Source of the DNA: a virus | Direction: 5' to 3' (one strand) | Virus record (IMG/VR): IMGVR_UViG_3300010157_000206 | Coordinates: 1-27,619 of that record | Length of the DNA stretch: 27,619 nt | Part shown: piece after piece, positions 14,520 to 21,053 of the stretch | Position numbering within the stretch: position 1 is the stretch's first letter | Layout of the letters: the number at the start of each line of letters is the position of its first letter | Notes under the pieces: generated by a model | Databases searched by the model: none | The model's input: only the letters and a program-made list of their open reading frames with translations | What the model was told of the DNA's origin: nothing | Translations under genes and position numbers: made by a program

Positions 14520-14719
14520 TATCCACGAACCTGACGGATTGGCAGGGAACTGTTGTGGATGTGCTCGCGAAGTTCTTCATTCTCCAGGTAGGCAGCTTGA
14601 AGATCGGCGCGAAGTCTTTTGTTTGATAACTTCCAAGCATCTCGCTCGGAATAGGTTCCAAGATAGAAGCCAGCAGTTGTAAAAAATAACATGATGAGTG
14701 CCAAGATATTCCAAGCCAT
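14519..14719 (-). CDS. 66-residue membrane protein with coiled-coil tail
   Basis: Starts at the ATG at 14719 (MAWNILALIM), which overlaps the preceding stop as TAATG; a longer open frame upstream lies in the previous gene. One transmembrane helix (residues 3-20) is followed by a charged heptad-like helix (DAWKLSNKRLRADLQAAYLENEELREHI). The layout is reminiscent of spanin or Rz-like and phage inner-membrane proteins, but location and sequence do not support a named family. Confidence 0.6.
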   Translation of the reverse strand: MAWNILALIMLFFTTAGFYLGTYSERDAWKLSNKRLRADLQAAYLENEELREHIHNSSLPIRQVRG

Positions 14720-14862
14720 TATTTGTCCCCTAGTGCTTTGCGAAAATTGTGCCAATCTTCGACTGATTGAAATTCCTCTTGAGTGATTGATCGTTCATCA
14801 AGCCACAAGAAGAATGGCAACAAGATGATGGTGATTGCGATGATTGCAAGAATTGTGAGCAT
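14719..14862 (-). CDS. 47-residue membrane peptide
   Basis: The frame is ATG at 14862 to TAA at 14721-14719, with TAATG overlaps to both neighbours. Residues 2-20 form a very hydrophobic helix (LTILAIIAITIILLPFFLW), followed by an acidic tail (LDERSITQEEFQSVEDWHNF). Perfect head-to-tail packing supports it as a real gene. Function unknown; it may pair with the next membrane protein. Confidence 0.6.
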   Translation of the reverse strand: MLTILAIIAITIILLPFFLWLDERSITQEEFQSVEDWHNFRKALGDK

Positions 14863-15143
14863 TAGAACTCCTCATTGCAGATGATGACATAAGGATCAAT
14901 TCCATCTGCGTTGTCGAGCAGAATCTGAAAGTCTGCTTTGATGGATGTGAGATAAACGCGGAAGATCATTGCTGATGTCCAGTCTGGAAGCCAGTAAGCG
15001 TTGGCAAGATTGAAGTCAATTGCTTCGCCTTTTATATTTTCAAAGCGATCAGATTGAGTTGACCAATCGTTTGAATTCCATTCCATCTTTGCAACATAAA
15101 GGAATGAGAGATCCTCGCGGATGATGTCGAGTGTGATTGGCAT
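14862..15143 (-). CDS. Hypothetical protein, 93 residues
   Basis: No recognised domain. The sequence is rich in aromatic and acidic residues (MEWNSNDWSTQSDRF, NAYWLPDWTSAMIFRVYL) and ends in ICNEEF. It looks like a compact soluble alpha/beta protein. It shares one base with the 73-residue gene before it and overlaps the 47-residue membrane peptide after it. It is the second gene after the presumed early promoter, so a host-takeover role is plausible but unproven. Confidence 0.6.
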   Translation of the reverse strand: MPITLDIIREDLSFLYVAKMEWNSNDWSTQSDRFENIKGEAIDFNLANAYWLPDWTSAMIFRVYLTSIKADFQILLDNADGIDPYVIICNEEF

Positions 15144-15364
15144 TATGCAACCGCCTTCATCTTTGCAACTGCTTCATCGTAAGTTGGAGCATGATCAACT
15201 GCAAAGAACCAGCCATTGCCACGATTTTTTGAAACTATCCAAGCACTTTTGCCGCCCTTGAATGACATGTGCTGAATGCGAAATTGTTGGTTGTAAGTGA
15301 TAAAAGTTGAACGATTGACCGCAACCAATTTCATTGGATGGACTTCATAAGTTGTTGTTGCCAT
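15143..15364 (-). CDS. Hypothetical protein, first gene of the early region
   Basis: 73 residues from the ATG at 15364, with a clear GAGGAG ribosome site. It is basic and beta-rich (VHPMKLVAVNRSTFITY, SFKGGKSAWIVSKNRGNGWFFAVDHA), ending in a short helix (YDEAVAKMKAVA). The pattern resembles small single-domain proteins encoded first in phage early operons. No family is recognised. It lies directly downstream of the only large regulatory gap. Confidence 0.6.
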   Translation of the reverse strand: MATTTYEVHPMKLVAVNRSTFITYNQQFRIQHMSFKGGKSAWIVSKNRGNGWFFAVDHAPTYDEAVAKMKAVA

Positions 15365-15410
15365 TTGTTTGACTCCTCGTCTTAGTGAAGGATCCTTGTT
15401 CCTTCTCTTG

Positions 15411-15437
15411 GTAGAAATACTACACCCGACAAGTCAA
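15411..15437 (-). promoter_or_regulatory. Possible early promoter/operator
   Basis: In the 197-base gap between the first early gene and the epimerase, the minus strand shows TTGACT at 15437-15432, a good -35 match. The palindrome GTAG-AAATA-CTAC (15411-15423) could be an operator. A -10 box at ideal spacing is not convincing; TAGTAT at 15422-15417 is too close. The location, just after a terminator and upstream of the first early gene, supports a promoter in this gap, but exact boxes are tentative. Confidence 0.4.
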
Positions 15438-15489
15438 ATTGGGAACAACTGCAACCACCTATTCCCTGCGTGTTGTTCACCACAATGCG

Positions 15490-15527
15490 AAAAGACCCCC
15501 ACCAGCCGTAGCCGATAGGGGTCTTTT
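15490..15527 (-). terminator. Rho-independent terminator
   Basis: A perfect 10-bp stem, AAAAGACCCC (15490-15499) with GGGGTCTTTT (15518-15527), encloses an 18-nt loop. It lies 35 bases past the epimerase stop in the minus direction. The A4/T4 ends make it usable on both strands, but no plus-strand genes exist. It should end the late/tail/sugar gene transcript. Confidence 0.85.
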
Positions 15528-15534
15528 CTCTTAT

Positions 15535-15573
15535 GCTGGCGAGCGCCTAGCGAGGTTGGCGCTACGAGCCAGC
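15535..15573 (-). terminator. Second hairpin straddling the epimerase stop
   Basis: GCTGGC (15535-15540) pairs with GCCAGC (15568-15573), and AGCGCC (15542-15547) with GGCGCT (15558-15563), leaving a 10-nt loop and a small internal bulge. The helix includes the TAG of the epimerase gene. No T run follows, so it is probably a stabilising or auxiliary element to the terminator just downstream rather than a terminator by itself. Confidence 0.5.
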
Positions 15574-16431
15574 AAAGGCGCGTTCTATGCCTTCTAAGAG
15601 GCTGATTTGAGGCTTGTAGAAGGTTTCCATGAAGGTCGGATCTCCGACCCTGTAATGGACTCCTACGGGCTCTGAAGGCAGATGCTCAATGGCTGGGGAG
15701 TAGCCAGCGACCTTGGAGACCAAGGCAGCCAAGTCATTGAATGAAGTCGGGATTCCAGTGCAGAGATTGGCAGTTTCAATGTCAGCCACGCATCCAGCCA
15801 AGGTTGCATCAACAATGTCATCAATGTGAATGAAATCTCGAACTTGAGTGCCATCGCCCCAAATTTGGAATGGATCTGATTTGTCGATGCCTCGCTTGAT
15901 GAATGATGGGAATGGATAGTCCAAAGCCTGGTCGCTTCCATAACCTGAGAATGGTCGATAAGTGTGAACAGTCAATCCTTCTCGCCTTGCATGATGCGCC
16001 AGCATCTCCCCGGTCAACTTTGCCCAGCCATAGGAAAGGTCAGGAGTGGCGATGCGCGAGAGATGGATGTCAGTCTCTTCCAGTTTCCTTGCAGCTTCAT
16101 TGCGCCGTTGCAATTCGATTGGATAAGCCGCCGATGATGAAAAGTAAGTTACGCAACCAGGATCGGTTCTAAGCGCCCAACCGAACATCTCGGCATCAAT
16201 TGAGAGATCAACTGCGAGCGCTAGTGGTGAGCCTTCGATCATCTTGCGACCGCCGACAACTGCCGCCAAGTGAATGACCTTGTCGAAGTAAGTGTTATCA
16301 GTTCGGAAGAAGTCTCTGGCATCTTTGCCGTTGACAATATCAACGCCAACAATCTGATGACCTTGCGATTCGAACTTCTTGCGGAATGCTCGACCTACGA
16401 AGCCAGCATCTCCAGTGATAAGAATTTTCAT
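15562..16431 (-). CDS. NAD-dependent sugar-nucleotide epimerase/dehydratase (extended SDR)
   Basis: 289 residues. The Rossmann motif G7-D-A-G-F-V-G13 binds NAD. The catalytic set is S99/S100 in YFSSSAAYP, with Y134 and K138 in SYGWAKLTGE. RPFSGYG and VRDFIHIDDIVDA are typical of GDP- or NDP-sugar epimerases and dehydratases (GMER/GalE-like). It converts a nucleotide sugar; the exact substrate is unknown. It overlaps the glycosyltransferase by ATGA, so the two probably work together to decorate a virion protein, phage DNA or the host surface. It is the last gene before the terminator. Confidence 0.9.
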   Translation of the reverse strand: MKILITGDAGFVGRAFRKKFESQGHQIVGVDIVNGKDARDFFRTDNTYFDKVIHLAAVVGGRKMIEGSPLALAVDLSIDAEMFGWALRTDPGCVTYFSSSAAYPIELQRRNEAARKLEETDIHLSRIATPDLSYGWAKLTGEMLAHHARREGLTVHTYRPFSGYGSDQALDYPFPSFIKRGIDKSDPFQIWGDGTQVRDFIHIDDIVDATLAGCVADIETANLCTGIPTSFNDLAALVSKVAGYSPAIEHLPSEPVGVHYRVGDPTFMETFYKPQISLLEGIERAFAGS

Positions 16432-17093
16432 CGAAGCGCCGCCAATAGTTCGGAATAGGCATCACTCGCCAGGTAATCATCGAGCGCCTTCTTGTCTGCT
16501 GAATAAACTTCTTCAGCATTGACTGATTGATAACCTTCATCCCATTCGGCTTTGCCAGCAATCGGATGCAGATGTTCGAGGACAACTTCTGGGATATAGC
16601 GGAGAGCATTCAAGTCTTTGCCGAGTGTCATCCAGAAGTTGTCGAGATATAAGTGAATCATATCTGGTGGAACCATGCCACCCAAAGCATTCACAATGTT
16701 TCCAGTCATGCCGACTGCTGTTGCCAAGTTCTCGCCTTGAAGTAAGTCGTTTCCATAAACCAAGCCTGTGCCTAATTCATCAAGCGCATTGATGAAGTGA
16801 AGATCCCAGTTCTTGGTGCGTGGTCTGTGATCATCACCTAGGAATGCGAAGTGGCGATATTTGTGAGCAAAGTGGCGAGCTGCAAAGTTCAATGGCTTCG
16901 CCATTCCTTTGCCACGCTTCTCCACCATGAAGACATCGCAACCGAGTTGAAGATAAGCATCCATCTGTGGCTCATCATCATCAACAATCACGATCAAATC
17001 TGATTCGGTCTCTGTCTCATCGAATGACTTGATTAGATCCGCAATGTTTTGTGGTCTGTTCCTACTTGGAACAAGAACAACGAGATTTCTCAT
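16428..17093 (-). CDS. Glycosyltransferase (GT-A fold, family 2-like)
   Basis: 221 residues from the ATG at 17093, preceded by AGGGGGAAG. The fold is visible as VVLVPSRNRPQNIADLI (6-22), a D-D-D cluster at 38-40 (VIVDDDEP), and FLGDDHRPR near 84-92, the D-x-D-type site that binds the sugar-nucleotide metal. Later segments (TGNIVNALGG, DNFWMTLGKDL) resemble phage GT-A proteins. It transfers a sugar to an unknown acceptor, probably using the product of the epimerase encoded next to it. It overlaps the DUF6378-like gene by 32 nt. Confidence 0.85.
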   Translation of the reverse strand: MRNLVVLVPSRNRPQNIADLIKSFDETETESDLIVIVDDDEPQMDAYLQLGCDVFMVEKRGKGMAKPLNFAARHFAHKYRHFAFLGDDHRPRTKNWDLHFINALDELGTGLVYGNDLLQGENLATAVGMTGNIVNALGGMVPPDMIHLYLDNFWMTLGKDLNALRYIPEVVLEHLHPIAGKAEWDEGYQSVNAEEVYSADKKALDDYLASDAYSELLAALR

Positions 17094-17361
17094 CTGCTTC
17101 CCCCTTGTTGACGATTTCCCCTGCGATTGCCAAATAAGCAGCGCCATCAATGAATGAATCATCAAGTGGATTGAATGCTAGGCGAGCGAGTTTCAAGCCA
17201 GCCATGCACAATGCGACTTGGTAAGGAGCAATCTCTTGATTGAGAACAACTGACCAAATCTTTGCAATTCTCTGATGATTCTCGAAAGAATCACCATTTT
17301 GTTCATTACGATCGCCCATTGTCAGGTCAATCGCTTGTTGCAGTATTTCCTCGCGATTCAT
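17062..17361 (-). CDS. DUF6378-like phage protein
   Basis: 99 residues from the ATG at 17361; a TTG seven codons earlier is possible but less likely. The segments DRNEQNGDSFENHQRIAKIWS, IAPYQVALCMAGLKLARLA and DDSFIDGAAYLAIAGE match a small all-helical domain common in phages (DUF6378), whose acidic helices recall MazG-type nucleotide hydrolases. Function is not established; nucleotide housekeeping is a guess. It overlaps the nuclease gene upstream by 35 nt and the glycosyltransferase downstream by 32 nt. Confidence 0.75.
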   Translation of the reverse strand: MNREEILQQAIDLTMGDRNEQNGDSFENHQRIAKIWSVVLNQEIAPYQVALCMAGLKLARLAFNPLDDSFIDGAAYLAIAGEIVNKGEADEKSRCSCSK

Positions 17362-17890
17362 GCAATTTTCCCATCTCTTCAACTGGATTCAGTTGTGATG
17401 GATCGAGCTGATAGTTCCTGACCTCGCGACCTGGATCTCCAGTCATGATCGGTGACATCCCCTCGAAGATGCTCACTTCACACCATCCCCTGAATTTGAC
17501 TTTTGGTGTCTCGGATTCTACTTCATCAACTGAGAGCCAGAAGATGAAATCTGCTTTCCGCTTGATGGAAGCATACTGCGAAACTGACACACATCGACCC
17601 CATTGATCCCAATAGCGCTCGCTCCATGTCTTGACTTCGATGCGCCCGACATTGGTGAAGATGTCTGGATCTCGATCTTTTGCTGGGTCGGAGAAGGCTG
17701 CCTCTGGCTCAAAGCCGTTATCTCGAAGCCAGATGAATGCAGCAAATTCGCCGAGATGACCAACAAGATGGCTGTTCGCTGTGTTCCTGTAATGTCCAGG
17801 GTTGTTGCGATAGCGCTCGAAAGTCTTCTCGGCGAGAAGGAATGCTGCTTGCTTGGCTTCAGGGTTGAGGATCAAGCCCTGAATGTTCAA
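17327..17890 (-). CDS. PD-(D/E)XK nuclease-like protein
   Basis: 187 residues from a TTG at 17890; no ATG precedes the conserved region. Residues HLVGHLGEFAA (E48), DRDPDIF (D76) and RIEVKTW (E85-V-K87) give the E...D...E-x-K constellation of restriction-enzyme-fold nucleases. An aromatic segment (YWDQWGRCVSVSQY) follows. It could cut host DNA, act as a nicking or recombination enzyme, or protect against other phages. It is in the late region just after the lysis genes, not with the replication genes, which is unusual for a recombination enzyme. Confidence 0.75.
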   Translation of the reverse strand: MNIQGLILNPEAKQAAFLLAEKTFERYRNNPGHYRNTANSHLVGHLGEFAAFIWLRDNGFEPEAAFSDPAKDRDPDIFTNVGRIEVKTWSERYWDQWGRCVSVSQYASIKRKADFIFWLSVDEVESETPKVKFRGWCEVSIFEGMSPIMTGDPGREVRNYQLDPSQLNPVEEMGKLHESRGNTATSD

Positions 17891-17893
17891 TTG

Positions 17894-18142
17894 TTATGCC
17901 TTGGATTTTTTCTGCTTGGCGAGTTCTGCATCAATCTCACTCTTTGCAACTGCAAGAAGATTGAGAGTGAATGGATCATTTGGATTTGCTTGACGAGCGA
18001 TCACCGGAATCAAGCCAGAGAGGAATGAAAGAACTTTGACCAATCCACTTGCATTCATTGCAAAGACTGCTGTTGCGACTGGAAGTGTCAGCGCTCCATA
18101 GGTCAGCACCAATGCTTTGATTTTCTTTGTGTCTAGTTTCAT
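17894..18142 (-). CDS. Small membrane protein, candidate holin
   Basis: 82 residues. A basic N-terminus (MKLDTKKIK) precedes two hydrophobic stretches (ALVLTYGALTLPVATAVFAM and GLVKVLSFLSGLIPVIA), then a charged helix ending KKSKA. The layout (short basic ends, two membrane helices) fits class II holins, and the gene directly follows the endolysin by 10 nt. Such proteins occur at this position in actinophages. Holin activity is inferred; the 93-residue membrane protein on the other side is the alternative candidate. Confidence 0.6.
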   Translation of the reverse strand: MKLDTKKIKALVLTYGALTLPVATAVFAMNASGLVKVLSFLSGLIPVIARQANPNDPFTLNLLAVAKSEIDAELAKQKKSKA

Positions 18143-18152
18143 TTTCTTTTCC

Positions 18153-18692
18153 TTACTTTGATGGAGCGATGGTTAGCCACGCTGGTCGCGCGACTGCGAT
18201 GATTGTTTTGCCGAGATAGCGCTTGCGTTGATACACGCCACCGCCATTTTGTTGACTTGCGCCGATTGCGCCTTCTGGAGATGTGTTGCCTTCAATAGTC
18301 ATGAGATAGGAATTGGCTGCATGGTTCTCGGTAACGATGCCGACATGATCGGCAACGCCAGTGCCAGCCCAATCGAAGAAAATGATGTCTCCTGGTTGAG
18401 CCGTCTTTGGGTCAACCAATTGCTTCTTCTTCTTGAAATAGTTCACGCCATCTGGACAATAAATAAATCCAGCAGGAGCCTTTGCCGCAACAAGTGAGGA
18501 AGCATGGAGTTGATCAAAACACCAACTGACGAAACAAGCGCACCAACTGGAGCCTTGATCATTTTGTCCGGTCTTTGCCTTCCACCAATCCCAGAATGGA
18601 ACTAGATTTCCAGACTTGCCGTTTTTGCCACCCTTTTCGACAGTGCCGATCTTGCCTTGAGCAATCTTGACGAGATCAGCGCCAGTGGTCAT
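18153..18692 (-). CDS. Endolysin with CHAP domain
   Basis: 179 residues. The CHAP (cysteine, histidine-dependent amidohydrolase/peptidase) signature is clear: C51 in SSWCACFVSWCF, H116 in VADHVGIVT, and E134/N136 in TIEGN. It hydrolyses peptidoglycan peptide bonds at the end of infection. The domain fills the protein, and no separate wall-binding domain is obvious in the about 25 residues after it. The ATG at 18692 overlaps the stop of the 93-residue membrane gene (ATGA), and a second small membrane gene follows, so this is the lysis module. Confidence 0.93.
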   Translation of the reverse strand: MTTGADLVKIAQGKIGTVEKGGKNGKSGNLVPFWDWWKAKTGQNDQGSSWCACFVSWCFDQLHASSLVAAKAPAGFIYCPDGVNYFKKKKQLVDPKTAQPGDIIFFDWAGTGVADHVGIVTENHAANSYLMTIEGNTSPEGAIGASQQNGGGVYQRKRYLGKTIIAVARPAWLTIAPSK

Positions 18693-18970
18693 TTGGAACT
18701 TCTTGAGCGAGATGGCTTGGATTCAGACATTGCCTTCATCACTTCAACATCGATCTTGATGCTGTTTTGATTCTCGATGAGCTGATCAACCTTGTTGATC
18801 AAGCCAGTCTGACCATCATTGAAAAGAGCGTATTCAATCCGCGCCAATTTGTCTTCGATCGCTTCAGTATGCTTCTTGATTGTGGCTTTGGCAATGAAAC
18901 CTAAACCAGCAAGAATTCCACCAGTGACGAAGAAATACGAATAAACGATGGTGGCTGTGTCTGAAGTCAT
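18689..18970 (-). CDS. Small membrane protein with coiled-coil tail (lysis module)
   Basis: 93 residues from the ATG at 18970, which overlaps the preceding stop (ATGA); the open frame extends further but inside the upstream gene. One transmembrane helix (residues 7-27: IVYSYFFVTGGILAGLGFIA) is followed by a helical charged tail (KKHTEAIEDKLARIEYALF ... INKVDQLIENQNSIKIDVEVMKAM) and a basic Ser/Arg end. The layout resembles XhlA/hemolysin-type phage proteins that accompany holins. Its position just ahead of the endolysin supports a lysis role. Confidence 0.65.
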   Translation of the reverse strand: MTSDTATIVYSYFFVTGGILAGLGFIAKATIKKHTEAIEDKLARIEYALFNDGQTGLINKVDQLIENQNSIKIDVEVMKAMSESKPSRSRSSK

Positions 18971-19218
18971 TTGGTGATTATGAGAACCGAAATTGACGAA
19001 GCTGATGCTGAAACTGCCCAAATCTCACCTTCATGGTTGGCAAGGGAAATCTTGTCATTGATGTCTAATTTGTAACCAGTAGTCGATGAAACTGTTGAGT
19101 CTCCAAGATAAGCAATTGCAGTTTCACTGTGAACATAGACCATTTCAGCAGCAATGTCGGCGCTGACGATCTTTGTTGGTGATGTTGTGACTGCATATTG
19201 TGCAGATGTAACTGCCAT
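18967..19218 (-). CDS. Small beta-rich virion-associated protein
   Basis: 83 residues. Alternating hydrophobic residues and Ser/Thr give a short beta-sandwich-like protein (YAVTTSPTKIVSADIAAEMVYVHSE, AYLGDSTVSSTTGYKLDINDKISL, GEIWAVSASASSISVLIITK). Phages often encode such a single-domain protein near the tail tip genes. No named family. It lies between tail tip genes and the lysis group. Confidence 0.6.
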   Translation of the reverse strand: MAVTSAQYAVTTSPTKIVSADIAAEMVYVHSETAIAYLGDSTVSSTTGYKLDINDKISLANHEGEIWAVSASASSISVLIITK

Positions 19219-19249
19219 TTGTATCTCCTAGGGTTGAAGGGGTTGGGAA

Positions 19250-19444
19250 TTATTTTGTTGCTGGTTCAACAACTGGTGCTGGAAATATAAAATTGATTCC
19301 ATCCCATGTGATACCAATTCCAACATTTTCCAAATCAGTGCAATCAATGCAAATTGCATTTGTTGCTTCTTCAGCAATTTTTTTGTTTTCTGCAATGATT
19401 ATGTTTGACACTGTTTGATTTTGAATGACTGCGAACCTTGCCAT
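19250..19444 (-). CDS. Short tail-associated protein (MARFAVI... type)
   Basis: 64 residues. The N-terminus MARFAVIQNQTVSNIIIAENKK and the ITWDGINFIFPAP end resemble short proteins found after tail fibre genes in marine and freshwater phages. The family has no experimental function; tail fibre assembly has been suggested from position. Note the conserved CIDC pair in the middle. A T-rich leader separates it from the glycine-rich gene upstream. Confidence 0.6.
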   Translation of the reverse strand: MARFAVIQNQTVSNIIIAENKKIAEEATNAICIDCTDLENVGIGITWDGINFIFPAPVVEPATK

Positions 19445-19453
19445 TTTTTCTCC

Positions 19454-20266
19454 TTAGTAATAAATCAGAACTGCGCCGTTGCCACCTGTGCCGCCGTTAG
19501 TGCTTGGCGATGAAGCACCACCACCACCACCGCCGCCACCAGAACCGCCAGCACCACCAACAGCACCATTGCCACCATTGCCACCAACAGCAAGAAAACC
19601 GCCACCGCCGCCGCCAGAACCACCAACTGTTGTTGCTGTGCCACCTGTTCCGCCAGCAAATAATCCAGCGCCACCAGCACCACCACCTGCGGTTCCGTTA
19701 CCACCAGAACCCCCACCACCAACGAAAATTCCTGCACCACCAACTGCTCCTGCTTGGTTTGCGTTACTAGTTCCATTTCCTGCGCCACCGCCTGAAATTC
19801 CTGGTTCTCCAGCAGCAAGAGTGGAAGTATCTCCACCAGCGCCACCAAAGCCGTTGAGATAGTTGCTTCCAGTTCCTTGTGTGGAACCACCACTTCCCAT
19901 GATTCCATTGGCGTTATGAGTTGCGAAAGCAGATCTGCTAGAACCACCACCGCCAGCAATCAATGAAATTTGCAAAGCATCTGATGTGTAAGTGTTGCCA
20001 CCTCTGTTGTTGAAAGTTCCACCAGCACCAATGGTCACTGTGGTTGGAGACTGAATCCAACCTTGAGTTACTCCACCACCACCGCCACCGCCAGAAGCGC
20101 CAACTATTCCGCCACCGCCACCGCCAATGACAATTGCATAAACTTGAGAGACTGGAAAAGTAAGCGAGGAAGTTGTTGATGTGTAAGTGTTGCGAAGAGT
20201 TAGACCAGGCGGAATTCCCATTGAAATTGTTTGATTTGTTGATTGCGGAACTATTGTTGAAGCCAT
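19454..20266 (-). CDS. Glycine-rich tail adhesin-like protein
   Basis: 270 residues. The N-terminal 55 residues are ordinary beta-type sequence; almost all the rest is glycine-rich (runs of GGGGG broken by small residues), as in polyglycine-II tips of phage receptor-binding proteins such as the gp38-type adhesins. It ends AVLIYY, a typical closing strand. It probably sits at the fibre or tail tip and binds the host. DNA from about 19490 to 20130 is a CCA/CCG/CCT-rich low-complexity stretch, so this gene is expected to vary in length between relatives. Confidence 0.75.
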   Translation of the reverse strand: MASTIVPQSTNQTISMGIPPGLTLRNTYTSTTSSLTFPVSQVYAIVIGGGGGGIVGASGGGGGGGVTQGWIQSPTTVTIGAGGTFNNRGGNTYTSDALQISLIAGGGGSSRSAFATHNANGIMGSGGSTQGTGSNYLNGFGGAGGDTSTLAAGEPGISGGGAGNGTSNANQAGAVGGAGIFVGGGGSGGNGTAGGGAGGAGLFAGGTGGTATTVGGSGGGGGGFLAVGGNGGNGAVGGAGGSGGGGGGGGASSPSTNGGTGGNGAVLIYY

Positions 20267-20277
20267 AATCTAACTCC

Positions 20278-20595
20278 TTACGCTAGGGCAATGCCTGAGA
20301 TGTGAAAGTTGACTGTTGTTGCGGATGCGCCGCCAGTGATCGTGTTGGTTGTTGCCAATACTTGCTTGAGATCAACATAAATTGTTGAGTTCGCTGGAAC
20401 TGTTGAAGTTGTTGCAATTGCAGTGTTTGCGCCAGCAGTTCCCATGCCAAGAGTAAAAGTTCCAGGAGCAGATGCAGTGTTTGCAACTGCAATGTTGGTC
20501 ACAATCCAAGTGGTTGAGGCAGGAACAGTTGCAAGAACTGTTGTTGTGGTTGTTGTCGCTGCCCCTCGAAAGAAGTTTGTTGGTGTTGTTGCCAT
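20278..20595 (-). CDS. Small beta-rich tail/virion protein
   Basis: 105 residues, very rich in Thr, Ala and Val with no charged core: ATTTTTTVLATVPASTTWIVTNIAVANTA, then GTFTLGMG, then STIYVDLKQVL. This is like the single-domain beta-sandwich proteins of phage tail tips. No family name can be given with confidence. It stands 12 nt upstream of the glycine-rich gene and 17 nt after its neighbour, in the tail tip group. Confidence 0.65.
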   Translation of the reverse strand: MATTPTNFFRGAATTTTTTVLATVPASTTWIVTNIAVANTASAPGTFTLGMGTAGANTAIATTSTVPANSTIYVDLKQVLATTNTITGGASATTVNFHISGIALA

Positions 20596-20611
20596 TGTCT
20601 GTTCCTTTTCC

Positions 20612-21043
20612 CTAGATTGCTTGCATGATTGTCAGAAGTGCCATGTCATCGCCCCATCGCGATCCTGCTGTTTGTGCTGGGTCAGGAAGAAGGTTCTGGG
20701 GAATGTTACCAACTGCGCCGTTGCCAATGCTCAGGTTGGTCGTGGTTCCAGAGCCAGTTCCAAGAACTAAATCACCCTTTGCGGCAATTCCAAGAGTGCT
20801 TCCAGTCAGCGCCCATTTGGTTCCAGTAGCTTGAGTTGAATCTGCGACCAGAATGTAATTGTTGGTTCCCACGCTGAGTTTTGTGTAAGTGTTAGCGGCT
20901 GATCCAACGAATAGATCACCCTTTGCAGTTGGTGCAATTAGGTTGAGAGTTCCACCAAGATCATTGAGGTCGGATGCTGGCAAAGCATTGCCATTGACGA
21001 AAAGGGTTCCGCCTGTTCCTTTTGCTGGAAATCCTGCTGCCAT
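20612..21043 (-). CDS. Tail fibre-like protein with GDL repeats
   Basis: 143 residues. Two related beta repeats are visible: AKGDLFVGSAANTYTKLSVGTNNYIL and AKGDLVLGTGSGTTTNLSIGN. Each has the pattern x-KGDL-x-x-G...T-x-L-S-x-G known from phage tail fibre and collar-like proteins. The C-terminus includes GSRWGDDMALL. It probably contributes to the fibre shaft or tip; short for a whole fibre, it likely acts with the neighbouring small proteins. Confidence 0.7.
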   Translation of the reverse strand: MAAGFPAKGTGGTLFVNGNALPASDLNDLGGTLNLIAPTAKGDLFVGSAANTYTKLSVGTNNYILVADSTQATGTKWALTGSTLGIAAKGDLVLGTGSGTTTNLSIGNGAVGNIPQNLLPDPAQTAGSRWGDDMALLTIMQAI

Positions 21044-21053
21044 TTCTGACTCC

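Noticed and set aside
15411-15437. A confident sigma70 promoter
   Set aside because: The -35 box is good but no -10 box has correct spacing, so only a tentative regulatory call is given.
19454-20266. Glycine-codon repeats as a CRISPR or satellite array
   Set aside because: The repeats keep one reading frame and code for a glycine-rich protein with an ordinary start and a typical adhesin end.
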